Below, one piece after another: positions 15,589-24,315 of a DNA stretch of 64,000 nucleotides. The translations under genes were made by a program, and so were the position numbers. The DNA comes from Bdellovibrionales bacterium (GTDB taxonomy: Bacteria > Bdellovibrionota > Bdellovibrionia > Bdellovibrionales > JAMPXM01). Within the stretch, counting starts at the first letter, position 1. Each line of letters opens with the position of its first letter. Location: positions 124,001-188,000 of the forward strand of contig JADJOF010000006.1 of the NCBI GenBank assembly GCA_016713885.1. The letters run 5' to 3'. Under the pieces are notes generated by a model. It was not told the origin of the DNA. It made no database searches and saw nothing but the letters and a program-made list of their open reading frames with translations.

Positions 15589-17277
15589 ATCATCAGAAAG
15601 TCGGATGGCGCCTGGCCGTCGTTGGTATTGTCACTTTGATTTCTCTTGTTTGGACGATGCCAAATGTCATCGACACCACGAAGATGTGGTGGCCGACAAA
15701 AGATAAAATGACGATGGGTCTTGATATCCAGGGTGGTCTCCATCTTGTGTTGAAGGTCGACGTCGATGGCGCTTTGAAGCAGGACGCAACTCGCGTGATG
15801 TCGACAATTCGCACCGATCTTGAGCGCGAGAAGGTTCAAGTGAAGGACATTGCGATGAACGATGCACTTCGCGGTGACATGACGGTGCTGCTCGTTTCAA
15901 AAGACGCCGCAGATAAAGCTGAAAAACGGGTGACGGATTACTTCGGAAATACCTTCAACGTTTCGCGTAAGTCCGAAACGGACTTGGCGCTGGTGTTTAG
16001 CGAGCTTTTTGTTCGCGAATTTAAAAAAGGCACAATTGATCGCGCCATCGAAACAATCCGGAACCGTATCGACGAGTTTGGTGTTTCGGAACCATCGATC
16101 ACAGCTCAGGGCGAGGACCATATTTTGGTTCAGCTTCCCGGCATTCAGGATGCAAACAATGCAAAAGAGCTGATCAATAAAACCGCTCGCCTTGATTTCA
16201 TCATCGTCGACGAAGAGTTCCCTCAAGAGAAACTTGTCGCTCTTGTTGCTGAAGCCGAGAAGGTCGGCAATTTGAAGTTTGCTGAGCTCAAGTATTCGGC
16301 CTATGTGGATAAATTAAACGTGGCGCTCAAAGGAAAAATCCCAGAAGGGACTTTGGTTCTGTTTGAGAAGCCAGAAAATGCCGAGTCGATGGAAAACGAC
16401 CGCCTGCCTTACTTGCTCGTCGCGAGTGAGTCGGTATCGGGCGATCGCTTGACCGATGCTTTTGTTGCCCCGGGAGAGCAGGGGAAACCAGTCGTGAGCT
16501 TCCGCATGGATGCTCAGGGTGGAAAGCTCATGGGCGACATGACAGAAACATAAGGGCAAGCGCATGGCGATTGTCCTTGATAAAGTCGTAAAGTCAGCGC
16601 CCGTCATCCAGAGTCGCATTTCTGACAGTGGTCAGATCACTCTTGGTCGTGGCGGCTACGATCAGGTTTTGAAAGACGCGAAAGTTCTTGCGATCACCTT
16701 AAAGTCGGGTGCTTTGCCGGCTGCACTTGAGCAGCAAGAGGAGCGAACGGTTGGACCAAGTGTTGGTGCCGACGCGATCAAAAAAGGTCAGATGGGTGCA
16801 CTTGCGGGTAGCCTTATCGTCTTCGCCTTTATGGTGGTTTACTATCGGTCGTTTGGTGTGTTGGCCTGCTTGGCACTTTCACTGAACTTGGTGATGACGT
16901 TTGCGATTCTATCGGCGCTGAACGCGACACTAACACTTCCCGGTGTTGCCGGTCTGGCGCTTGGACTTGGAATCTCGGTTGACGCCAGTGTGATCATCTT
17001 TGAGAGGATCAAAGAGGAGATGAATCACGGACTGGGGCTAGCGGCTGCGATTCGAGAGGGCTACGATCGCGCCTTCTCTTCGATCTTTGACTCAAACGTG
17101 ACCTCAGTCGCTGTTTGTATCGTACTGATGTACTACGGCACCGGCCCTGTACGTGGTTTCGCGGTGACGCTGCTCACGGGTCTTGTCATCACGCTTTTCA
17201 CAGCGGTGTTTTTCACTCGAGCGATTCTTGATCTCGTGGTCAATCGCCTTAAACTCATACCCTCGATTCGCTGGTAG
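15585..17277 (+). CDS. secD: Protein translocase subunit SecD (one frameshift)
   Basis: Uses the proton gradient to help release secreted proteins on the periplasmic side. GTG start overlaps the yajC stop, with GGAGG upstream. The first part (15585-16553) has TM1, the P1 periplasmic region and MGLDIQGGLHLVLKV. It stops at TAA just after MGDMTE; the next frame (from about 16549) resumes with HKGKRMAIVLDKVVKSAP, the expected continuation, and then the five C-terminal TM helices (GLALGLGISVDASVIIFERI). The break is at GAAACAT (16545-16551): one base too many or two missing. A base-calling error in an A-run is likeliest, since the gene is needed for normal growth. Together about 560 residues. Confidence 0.93.
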
Positions 17278-17286
17278 GAACGGACT

Positions 17287-18261
17287 ATGACGCAAAATAA
17301 AAAAGACCATAAGAATAAAGAAGCGAACGATTTTAAGTACGATTTTATCAAACTTGCGCCGCTCATGGGCGGTATCTCGCTTTTACTGACGATTGTTTCC
17401 ATCGGTTTGTTCATGACGAAGGGATTCAACTACGGAATCGACTTCGCTGGCGGAACAGAAATCCAGGTGAAATTTGAACAGGCGGTGACAGCGGAGCAGC
17501 TTCGAGCTGCGGTAGCCGAGGCGAAGGTCGGCGAGCCGACAGTTCAGGCGTTTGGTGGTCAGAGCGAATTCTTGATTCGACTTGGTACACCAGAGGGCTC
17601 AACCGATGCAGAACGCAACCAGGCGCTGAATGCGAGCATCGACCGTGTTAAGTCGACGTTGACTTCGACATTGAGTTTGAAGCCTGAAGGCATTCTCCGT
17701 GTTGACACAGTCGGTCCGCAGGTTGGAAGCGAGCTCAAGAAGAACGGGTTACTTGCAGCGTTTTACTGTTTCCTCGTGATTCTGATCTACGTTTCGATTC
17801 GCTTCGACTATGCCTATGCCCCAGGTGCGGTGATCTGTCTGGCGCACGATGCGATTTTGACCCTCGGTCTTTTCTCGTTTCTTGGTCGGGAAGTGAACGT
17901 TCAGATTATGGCGGCCGTTTTGACGCTGATCGGTTACTCACTCAACGATACGATCGTAACCTTTGACCGGATTCGCGAAAAAGGACCTGAGAGCAAGGGC
18001 AAGTCGCTTGAGTACGTCATCAACAAGGCGATCAACGATATGTTGGGCCGCACGATTTTGACGATGGCTGCGACACTAGGCGCCTGCGTTGGTCTTTATC
18101 TATACGGCGGCGGTGTTATCGAAGATATCGCCTTCACTTTGATTATCGGTATTGTGGTCGGTACGTATTCGTCGATTTATGTCGCCGCTCCTTTGATCAT
18201 GGTGATGGACAAGTTTACACCTGCGGCAGCTCTTCCACACGGCGAGGCTACACCAGCGTGA
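17287..18261 (+). CDS. secF: Protein translocase subunit SecF
   Basis: A 324-residue partner of SecD. Six TM helices are expected: TM1 at about 22-40, then a periplasmic domain starting FNYGIDFAGGTEIQVKF, and five helices after VGPQVGSELKKNG. Family motifs TLIGYSLNDTIVTFDRIRE and GRTILTMAATLGACVGLYLYGG are present. AGGAACGG precedes the ATG, 9 bp after secD. The stop overlaps the GTG of recJ, indicating coupled translation through yajC-secD-secF-recJ. Confidence 0.96.
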   Translation: MTQNKKDHKNKEANDFKYDFIKLAPLMGGISLLLTIVSIGLFMTKGFNYGIDFAGGTEIQVKFEQAVTAEQLRAAVAEAKVGEPTVQAFGGQSEFLIRLGTPEGSTDAERNQALNASIDRVKSTLTSTLSLKPEGILRVDTVGPQVGSELKKNGLLAAFYCFLVILIYVSIRFDYAYAPGAVICLAHDAILTLGLFSFLGREVNVQIMAAVLTLIGYSLNDTIVTFDRIREKGPESKGKSLEYVINKAINDMLGRTILTMAATLGACVGLYLYGGGVIEDIAFTLIIGIVVGTYSSIYVAAPLIMVMDKFTPAAALPHGEATPA

Positions 18262-20081
18262 GTTTTGACACCGGTACGGTGACGGACAAAAACAGCCAAA
18301 GCGAAGGGGATCGTGCTTTAACAGAGTCGGTCCCCTCTGTCTTGTGGGTGCGCCGTGATTCTGGAGCGTCGTCGAAGGACTTTGATACGAGCGATGTTCC
18401 AGACGGTGTCCCTCGTCCAATCGCCGAGGCTCTGGTCGCGCGTGGTATCTCAGGGAAAGAAGCAGTGACGGATTGGTTTCGTCCGACACTGAAGACGCTG
18501 AAAGACCCATCGGTTTTGACCGATATGGACCGAGCCGTTGAGCGCTTGCTAAAAGCGCGCGAAGAGCAGGAGACGATCGTTCTCTATGCCGACTACGATC
18601 TCGATGGGACAAGTGGCCTAGCGCTGGCGCTGACGGCCTTTCAGGCTCTCGGTTTTGAAAAGGTGGTGCCGCATCAGCCGCAGCGCCTGGTCGAGGGCTA
18701 TGGGCTGCACTCGTCATCGATTCAAAAGCTCTTTGATGAGCACCAGTGCTCGTTGATTGTTTCAATTGATCTCGGGATCACGGGCAATGAGGAAGTCGAA
18801 TTTGCAAGATCGCTTGGTATTGATGTGATTGTGACCGATCACCATCTTCCTGGCCTTACACTTCCCAATGCGGTCGCCGTAGTGAATCCCAATCGCGGGA
18901 ACTGTGAGTCGGGTCTTTCGCATCTCTGTGGCACTGGCGTGATGTTTTATCTTGTCCTCGCACTCCGCCGCGCTTTGCGTGCTGATCACTTTGATCCAAA
19001 GTCACTCCTCGACTGCTTTGCAATCGGCACGATCACTGACATGGTTCCGCTCATTGAAGAAAATCGGATCTTGGTTAAGCATGGCCTGGTCAAATTGGCA
19101 GAAACGCAGCGCCCAGGTCTTCGTATCCTTCTGCAAGAGCTTGGTCTTTCGGGGCGTCCATTGACGGCGCAGGACGTGGCCATTCGCTATGCGCCAAAAC
19201 TCAATGCGCTTTCGCGCATGGGTTCGGGTGTTCAGCCTATTGATCTCTACCTTGTCGATAGCGAAGCAAAGGCGCGCGAGCTTGTGGTTCGCGTTCTCGC
19301 TAACAATCAAGAGCGTCAGGCTTCGCAAAAGTCGGCAGATGATGAAGCGAACCGTCTCCTCAAAGAGAATCCGCCGAATGGAGCGATCGTCATTGCCAGC
19401 GATAAGTTTCATCGCGGCGGTGTCGGGCTTGTGGCAACGCGATTGACAAAGGCGATAGGTTTACCGGCTTTGGTAGGAGCGATTGAGGGCGAGAGACGAA
19501 GCGTGATCGGCAGTGCCAGGCTTCGCAACGGAATGAGCGCGAACCTTCTCGATGCCATGACTTTTGCGAATCAGTCTGAAGACGGTTTGCAGTGCTTGGA
19601 TCAGTTTGGTGGGCACGCAGTGGCTGCTGGTTTTGAGCTCCGCGCGGATCGTCTGCTGCTCTTTCGAGAGCGCATCTCGGCCTTTTTCACCGAGCGGCTG
19701 ACGGCTCGATCGTCGGCACCCGTGGTGGAGTATGACGCCGACTGTCAAATCTCGGATTTCAATCCATCGTTCATGGCGTGGTTGGATGCCATGGGGCCTT
19801 TTGGCGCGAAGGCGCCGGTGCCATTGTTCCGAATTCGCACGTGTTCGGTCGTGCAAGTGAAGGAGCTTCGGGGCGGCCATCTTCGGCTTAAGCTCGCGCA
19901 ACCCGGGATCTTTCAGACGCTGACAGCGGTTTGGTTTTCGCCGTCGGCGAAACGTCTTGAAGAGGTCCCACTGAGCGTCGGTTGTGTCATTTCGGTCTTG
20001 GCTGAGGCGCAATGGAATCACTTTCAGGGCTCTCGCGATATTCAGCTTTTGGTCCATGATATTGCTATTGAAGGCAATTGA
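18258..20081 (+). CDS. recJ: Single-stranded-DNA-specific exonuclease RecJ
   Basis: 5'-3' exonuclease on single-stranded DNA, used in recombination and mismatch repair. The DHH-type catalytic core shows YADYDLDGTSG (motif I), SIDLGITGNEEVEFA, TDHHLPG (motif III, the DHH) and GTITDMVPL. The DHHA1 part has GGHAVAAGFELR, and a C-terminal OB fold follows. Length 607, slightly above E. coli RecJ. GTG start overlaps secF by four bases. An N-terminal stretch of about 25 residues before VLWVRR is not typical. Confidence 0.94.
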   Translation: MSFDTGTVTDKNSQSEGDRALTESVPSVLWVRRDSGASSKDFDTSDVPDGVPRPIAEALVARGISGKEAVTDWFRPTLKTLKDPSVLTDMDRAVERLLKAREEQETIVLYADYDLDGTSGLALALTAFQALGFEKVVPHQPQRLVEGYGLHSSSIQKLFDEHQCSLIVSIDLGITGNEEVEFARSLGIDVIVTDHHLPGLTLPNAVAVVNPNRGNCESGLSHLCGTGVMFYLVLALRRALRADHFDPKSLLDCFAIGTITDMVPLIEENRILVKHGLVKLAETQRPGLRILLQELGLSGRPLTAQDVAIRYAPKLNALSRMGSGVQPIDLYLVDSEAKARELVVRVLANNQERQASQKSADDEANRLLKENPPNGAIVIASDKFHRGGVGLVATRLTKAIGLPALVGAIEGERRSVIGSARLRNGMSANLLDAMTFANQSEDGLQCLDQFGGHAVAAGFELRADRLLLFRERISAFFTERLTARSSAPVVEYDADCQISDFNPSFMAWLDAMGPFGAKAPVPLFRIRTCSVVQVKELRGGHLRLKLAQPGIFQTLTAVWFSPSAKRLEEVPLSVGCVISVLAEAQWNHFQGSRDIQLLVHDIAIEGN

Positions 20082-20129
20082 TGGTGCCCCTGATTGCGGC
20101 GCCGATTGAGTCGTGGTAGTCGCTCTGCC

Positions 20130-20468
20130 ATGCAGGCTATAAAGAATCGCATTGCTCCTATTCTCGGTGGTTTAAAAGACGGTCTGAAGAAGAAGGCTCG
20201 ACTTGAAAAAGCCGACCAGATTCTTCTGGGGCTGACACACTCAGGCTCGGTCATGCTCGAGCAAACGCTGAAGAAAATTGAGAGTAACCCAGCCGATGTG
20301 ATCGGTCGTGTTGGCCGCTCGGTTCTTGAGCGTGCTCAGCAGATCCGAGGGCAGATGGGGCTTCCGACCACAAAAGTGGCAGCGCCAAAGACCGCAAAGC
20401 GGGCTGTCAAAAAAGCCGTTCCAAAAACGGCCAAGCCAGCGAAGAAAGTATCAAAGAAAAAGAAATGA
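20130..20468 (+). CDS. Small protein with Lys/Ala-rich tail
   Basis: About 112 residues. The ATG at 20130 is preferred; a TTG at 20094 would add 12 residues. The first 75 residues are helical and polar (GGLKDGLKKKARLEKADQIL, then LERAQQIRGQMG), and the last 30 are almost only Lys, Ala, Pro and Thr (AKRAVKKAVPKTAKPAKKVS), like a histone H1-type DNA-binding tail. The stop overlaps the queC ATG. Function unknown; a nucleoid-associated role is suggested by the tail only. Confidence 0.7.
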   Translation: MQAIKNRIAPILGGLKDGLKKKARLEKADQILLGLTHSGSVMLEQTLKKIESNPADVIGRVGRSVLERAQQIRGQMGLPTTKVAAPKTAKRAVKKAVPKTAKPAKKVSKKKK

Positions 20469-21133
20469 AGAAGTCCGTCGTACTTTTGTCGGCGGGCCTT
20501 GATTCGTCGGTCAATTTTCTCTGGGCTACTCGAGAATCCGACGTGGTTCTGGCGTTGACCTTTGACTATGGCCAACGTGCGCGTGAAAGAGAAATAGCAG
20601 CGGCAGGCCATCTGGCCGCCAAGTTTAAGGTCCCACACCGTGTGATTCAGCTCCCATTTTTTAGCGACTTCACCGCGACTTCTCTCGTCAACACCGCGGC
20701 TGATATTCCGCGCGAGTCACAGGTTTCAATCGATGACTATCAAACCTCTGTGCAAACGGCGGCAATGGTTTGGGTTCCGAATCGAAATGGAATTTTTCTC
20801 AATATCGCAGCGGGCTTTGCCGAAGGTTTAAAGGCCGACTGGATTGTTCCGGGCTTTAACCTTGAAGAGGCGACGACATTCCCCGACAACTCCGAAGCGT
20901 ATTTGCAGGCTGCCACTCGGGCGCTTGCGTTTTCGACGGCCAATCATGTGCAGGTGAAGTGCTTCACTACGGCAATGCATAAAACTGAAATTGCAGCCAA
21001 GGGGCGCGAGCTCGGTCTTGATTTTGATGGAGTTTGGCCGTGCTACTTTGGCGGAGAAACACCTTGCGGTGAATGCGAGTCGTGCAAGCGCTTTACGCGC
21101 GCAACGGGGATTAATGAAATCGCTCTTCATTGA
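20465..21133 (+). CDS. queC: 7-cyano-7-deazaguanine synthase QueC
   Basis: ATP-dependent synthesis of preQ0 from 7-carboxy-7-deazaguanine, an early queuosine step. The PP-loop SAGLDSS (residues 9-15) binds ATP, LTFDYGQRA follows, and a C-terminal zinc site is formed by PCYFGGETPCGECESC. The DNSEAY segment is conserved. Length 222, normal. ATGA overlap with the preceding gene. DUF366 begins 20 bp before the stop, so the two are tightly coupled. queD and queE are not in this window. Confidence 0.94.
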   Translation: MKKSVVLLSAGLDSSVNFLWATRESDVVLALTFDYGQRAREREIAAAGHLAAKFKVPHRVIQLPFFSDFTATSLVNTAADIPRESQVSIDDYQTSVQTAAMVWVPNRNGIFLNIAAGFAEGLKADWIVPGFNLEEATTFPDNSEAYLQAATRALAFSTANHVQVKCFTTAMHKTEIAAKGRELGLDFDGVWPCYFGGETPCGECESCKRFTRATGINEIALH

Positions 21134-21698
21134 AAAAAACATTTCTTATGACGGCACTCAGCTGCGCTCACTTTTCGCCTATATGGATTTTGGCCTTCAG
21201 GGCGATTCCATTGTTTCCTGGGTAGGCCCTTGCAATGTGAGTTTCGATCACATGGTCGACGGCGAAGATCTTTTGGCGAAAGCCGAGATCCGCGGCGGCC
21301 AAATGGTGCATTTCATTGTCGAGTGTTTCTCAACGCCGCTCGCTGAGATGGTTTGGCAGCAGCGACTGCTCGCAAGTCTTGTTCATGATCTTATATTAGA
21401 AAAGGGCCGCGTGGCGGGTGGTGGGGTTCCAGCGGTTCGTCGCGATGGCGATGACGTCTTTGTGAAGCTTCCGAGTGGTGAGGGGAAATTCTCTATTTCA
21501 ATAGCAACCGTGTCGCCGGTTTCGGGCCTCATGCATTTTGCCGTCAATGTGACCAATAGTGGAACGCCGGTTCCGACGGCATCGCTGGATGACCTTGGGC
21601 TCCGGGCTCCTGAGTTTGCTCGAGAAATTCTTAAGCGCTTTGTTGGTGAGTTTGAGTCCGTCCGCGGCGCCACCACCAAGGTCCGCTGGGTGCGCTAA
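21114..21698 (+). CDS. DUF366 family protein
   Basis: A 194-residue cytoplasmic protein. The ATG at 21114 follows GGGGATTA and lies within queC. Family-like segments: LRSLFAYMDFGLQGDSIVSW, GPCNVSFDHMVDGEDL, MVHFIVECF and LLASLVHDLI. These fit the DUF366 (COG2029) family, whose function is not known to me. Its 20-bp overlap with queC is the main hint, pointing to deazapurine or nucleotide metabolism, but that is inference. The stop is at the edge of a large palindrome shared with the convergent gene. Confidence 0.8.
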   Translation: MKSLFIEKNISYDGTQLRSLFAYMDFGLQGDSIVSWVGPCNVSFDHMVDGEDLLAKAEIRGGQMVHFIVECFSTPLAEMVWQQRLLASLVHDLILEKGRVAGGGVPAVRRDGDDVFVKLPSGEGKFSISIATVSPVSGLMHFAVNVTNSGTPVPTASLDDLGLRAPEFAREILKRFVGEFESVRGATTKVRWVR

Positions 21699-21752
21699 GG
21701 TACATTCTTCCTTTTGGCGACTCGGTGAGTCGCCAAAAGGAAGAATGTACCT
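21698..21752. terminator. 26-bp-arm perfect palindrome between convergent genes
   Basis: A perfect inverted repeat: arms 21698-21723 (starting AGGTACATTCTTCC) and 21727-21752, separated by GGT. It sits exactly between the stop codons of the DUF366 gene (plus) and the barrel gene (minus), overlapping both. No T-run follows on either side. A bidirectional transcription barrier is the likely role, but the arm length is far above a normal terminator. Confidence 0.75.
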
Positions 21753-22683
21753 AGAGAAAGATCGTCACGCCGAATGAGGCCTCGCGCATCAGGTAGTAGT
21801 TGTAGAACGCACCGAGCATGATGTTGCGGGTGATGCCAAATTGGACGCCACCGAAGACTTCTTGTTTGTCGACATTGTACTCAAGGCTATCGGTTGCGGG
21901 AACGTACTCGGGTCGAGAAGAGTGCTCGTTTCGAACCGAGGCGGTGATCAAAACGCGACTCAAAAGCACGGTGCCGGTGATCATCGAGGTGAGTATCGTC
22001 TCGTACTCGTCATACATGCGAAGGTTTGAGTAATCGAGCACAAGCGGGCCAAGAAACGCACCGATCGAATAGGTTTCAACCATATAGCGAGTGACGATCA
22101 TTTCCAGATCGGTCTCATCGCGATAGAGCGAGTAGCCAAAGGTGAAGGGGCCGGCAACGCCTGAAAGTCCTCCGCCGGCATTGGCCGCTTCCGTCTTTCG
22201 ATTGTACTTTCCCATAACGCCAAGGTTAATTTCAAAACGCGAGAGCCCTGAGCGTTTATTGTTCAGAAGGCCAAAGGCCGTCGCGAGAGTCAGCTTTTGT
22301 GAGGGGTACTTGTGTTTCTCTTGATGCCTGGTCAGGAAGTCTGACGAGACCTCAACGCCGGGTGGGCCAAAAAAAGTCTCTTCACTGTTGGAGGGCGAGA
22401 TGGCGGCGCCGATGCGTCCTAAGCCTTTAACGATCGCAAAATCGACGGAGTTATCGAAGTACAGGAACTCGCCGCCAAACGATTGATCGAGCGGAATGAC
22501 CGCGGGATTAAGCCGAATTTTGCTTCCGCGAGTTGGCGCCCCGCCGGAGCCGCCGGAGTAACCGCCCTTATCTCCGCAAAACTGCTTTGAGGCATCGCAA
22601 AGATAGGCGTGACCGACGCTCGCTAAGACGGCGTTCAGTGCAATAGCGCCGACGATGAGTTGAAGGTGCTTAAATCGATTCAA
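21751..22683 (-). CDS. Probable outer-membrane beta-barrel protein
   Basis: A 310-residue exported protein. Signal peptide (residues about 1-26, cleaved near GHAYLC), a Cys-containing Gly/Ser-rich linker (GGYSGGSGGAP), then alternating hydrophobic strands (FEINLGVMGKY, FTFGYSLYRD, GVQFGITRNIMLGAFYNYYL) and a C-terminal aromatic-aliphatic end (FGVTIFL), as in outer-membrane barrels. Ten to twelve strands are plausible. The gene start overlaps the end of the upstream nfu gene by 14 bp, suggesting coupling. Family not recognised. Confidence 0.7.
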   Translation of the reverse strand: MNRFKHLQLIVGAIALNAVLASVGHAYLCDASKQFCGDKGGYSGGSGGAPTRGSKIRLNPAVIPLDQSFGGEFLYFDNSVDFAIVKGLGRIGAAISPSNSEETFFGPPGVEVSSDFLTRHQEKHKYPSQKLTLATAFGLLNNKRSGLSRFEINLGVMGKYNRKTEAANAGGGLSGVAGPFTFGYSLYRDETDLEMIVTRYMVETYSIGAFLGPLVLDYSNLRMYDEYETILTSMITGTVLLSRVLITASVRNEHSSRPEYVPATDSLEYNVDKQEVFGGVQFGITRNIMLGAFYNYYLMREASFGVTIFL

Positions 22684-23230
22684 CAGAAACGATTTCCGGA
22701 ATGGCTTCTTTAAGACGTGTCTCGATTCCCATTTTGAGTGTCATCGTTGAGCTTGGGCAGCCGGAGCATGCACCCTGCATCTTTAAGTAGACGACGTTGT
22801 TTTCGTAGCTGGCAAAAACGACATCGCCGCCGTCTTGCGCTACCATCGGGCGAATTTCGGTATCGAGAACGCGTTTGATCATCTGTACGACAGTAGAGTC
22901 GGTGCTCGATGCGGTTGATGCTTGCGGTGACTCTGACGCAGGAGCTGCAGCCATCAAAACGGGCTGACCGGACTCCAAGTGCTCTTCGATCAAATTGGCA
23001 AGTGGCTCTGCAATCACATCCCAGTCGACCCATTCTTGCTTGGTGATGGTGACAAAGTCGCGACCGATGAAAACACCGGCGCACCATGGGAAGCCAAAGA
23101 GCTTCTTCGGAAGCGGAGCAAGTTGAGCGTCGCGGGGAGTAAGGAACTCGACGTTTCGATCAGAGAGCATGCGGTCTGCGGAGAATCGGAAGGTCTGCGG
23201 ATTGGGGGTTGATTCAAAGCGGACTGGCAT
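22670..23230 (-). CDS. NfuA-type iron-sulfur scaffold protein
   Basis: Carries and delivers Fe-S clusters. The ATG at 23230 follows AGGAG with eight-base spacing; the longer frame is ignored. Residues 1-90 are an Nfu N-terminal domain (RFESTPNPQTFRF is diagnostic). After an Ala/Ser-rich linker (residues about 95-110) comes the NifU C-terminal domain with MVAQDGGDVVF and the cluster-binding CSGCPSS. Length 186. The two domains in this order are typical of Nfu proteins in eukaryotes and many bacteria. The next gene downstream overlaps it. Confidence 0.93.
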   Translation of the reverse strand: MPVRFESTPNPQTFRFSADRMLSDRNVEFLTPRDAQLAPLPKKLFGFPWCAGVFIGRDFVTITKQEWVDWDVIAEPLANLIEEHLESGQPVLMAAAPASESPQASTASSTDSTVVQMIKRVLDTEIRPMVAQDGGDVVFASYENNVVYLKMQGACSGCPSSTMTLKMGIETRLKEAIPEIVSVESI

Positions 23231-23365
23231 AGCGAAAACTCCTGTTGGAACGCGTATTCTGCTGTGCGTAACATGCTTGGAAAGTAGGTTCCCGGTCAAC
23301 AGGGTTTGATTTTAATGCCCCTCAGAATTAGCGTGTGGACCGCAATTCAGATTGAAGGAGAGGTC

Positions 23366-24289
23366 ATGACACCGCGAGTTCGCGAAATTTTGAGCTGGTA
23401 TGGAGCTGATAACCCGGGAACCCTGACAAACCTGGCGCGCCTGATGAATCACGGCCGTCTTGCTGGAACTGGCAAAATGGTCATTTTGCCGGTCGATCAG
23501 GGCTTTGAGCACGGTCCGGCTCGCAGCTTCGCGAAGAACGCAGTGGGCTATGACCCGCACTATCACTTTCAGCTCGCGATTGAGTCTGGATGCAGCGCCT
23601 ATGCGGCGCCACTTGGTTTTCTTGAGGCGGGAGCGCGCGAGTTTGCTGGCGAGATCCCACTGATTTTGAAAATCAATAACTCGGAAACGCTATATTCGAA
23701 TCATTCGCCGATCTCGGCTCTGACGTCGGGCATCGACGATGCGCTTCGTCTTGGTTGCGCTGCGATTGGTTTTACAATTTATCCCGGATCGAGTGAGCGC
23801 AAAAACATGTACGAAGAGATCGCGCTGGCCGCACAGGATGCGAAAAAAGCGGGTCTCGCGGTTGTTATGTGGTCGTACCCACGCGGTGAGCAGCTCTCAA
23901 AACAGGGCGAGACTGGAATCGATGTTGTGGCTTATGCGGCTCAAATTGCAGCCCAGCTTGGCGCGCACATTATTAAAGTGAAACCGCCAACATCGTTCAT
24001 CGAGCAGGATGCCTCTCGCAAAGTCTACGAAGCGCAGGGGATTCCTGTGGCGACGATGGCCGATCGCGCGAAGCACGTTCTGGACGCTTCGTTTGCGGGC
24101 AAACGCATCGTGATTTTCTCAGGTGGTGAGGCCAAGTCGACGGCAGACCTTCTTGAGGAAGTGAAGGGCCTCGCGCAAGGTGGAGCGTTTGGCTCAATCA
24201 TGGGCCGAAATGCGTTCCAGCGTCCAAAGAAAGAAGCGATTGAGCTTCTCAAGCAGGTTCAAGACATTTTCGCAGGACGCCCGCTTTAA
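23366..24289 (+). CDS. Class I fructose-bisphosphate aldolase (FbaB/DhnA type)
   Basis: Reversible cleavage of fructose 1,6-bisphosphate in glycolysis/gluconeogenesis, via a Schiff-base Lys. The ATG at 23366 follows GGAGAGG. Motifs: LPVDQGFEHGP, AAPLGFLEAG, LILKINNSE, GFTIYPGSS, VVMWSYPRGE, IIKVKPP with the likely Schiff-base Lys and the phosphate-binding GRNAFQRP near the C-terminus. Length 307. It belongs to the DhnA-type group, not the zinc class II enzymes. No operon partner is obvious; lysS starts 27 bp downstream. Confidence 0.92.
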   Translation: MTPRVREILSWYGADNPGTLTNLARLMNHGRLAGTGKMVILPVDQGFEHGPARSFAKNAVGYDPHYHFQLAIESGCSAYAAPLGFLEAGAREFAGEIPLILKINNSETLYSNHSPISALTSGIDDALRLGCAAIGFTIYPGSSERKNMYEEIALAAQDAKKAGLAVVMWSYPRGEQLSKQGETGIDVVAYAAQIAAQLGAHIIKVKPPTSFIEQDASRKVYEAQGIPVATMADRAKHVLDASFAGKRIVIFSGGEAKSTADLLEEVKGLAQGGAFGSIMGRNAFQRPKKEAIELLKQVQDIFAGRPL

Positions 24290-24315
24290 GAAATATTTCG
24301 AGATAGGAACGTTGA

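Noticed and set aside
16545..16551. Programmed frameshift in secD
   Set aside because: GAAACAT is not a typical slippery site, and many other genes in the window show similar breaks at homopolymers, so a read error is more likely.
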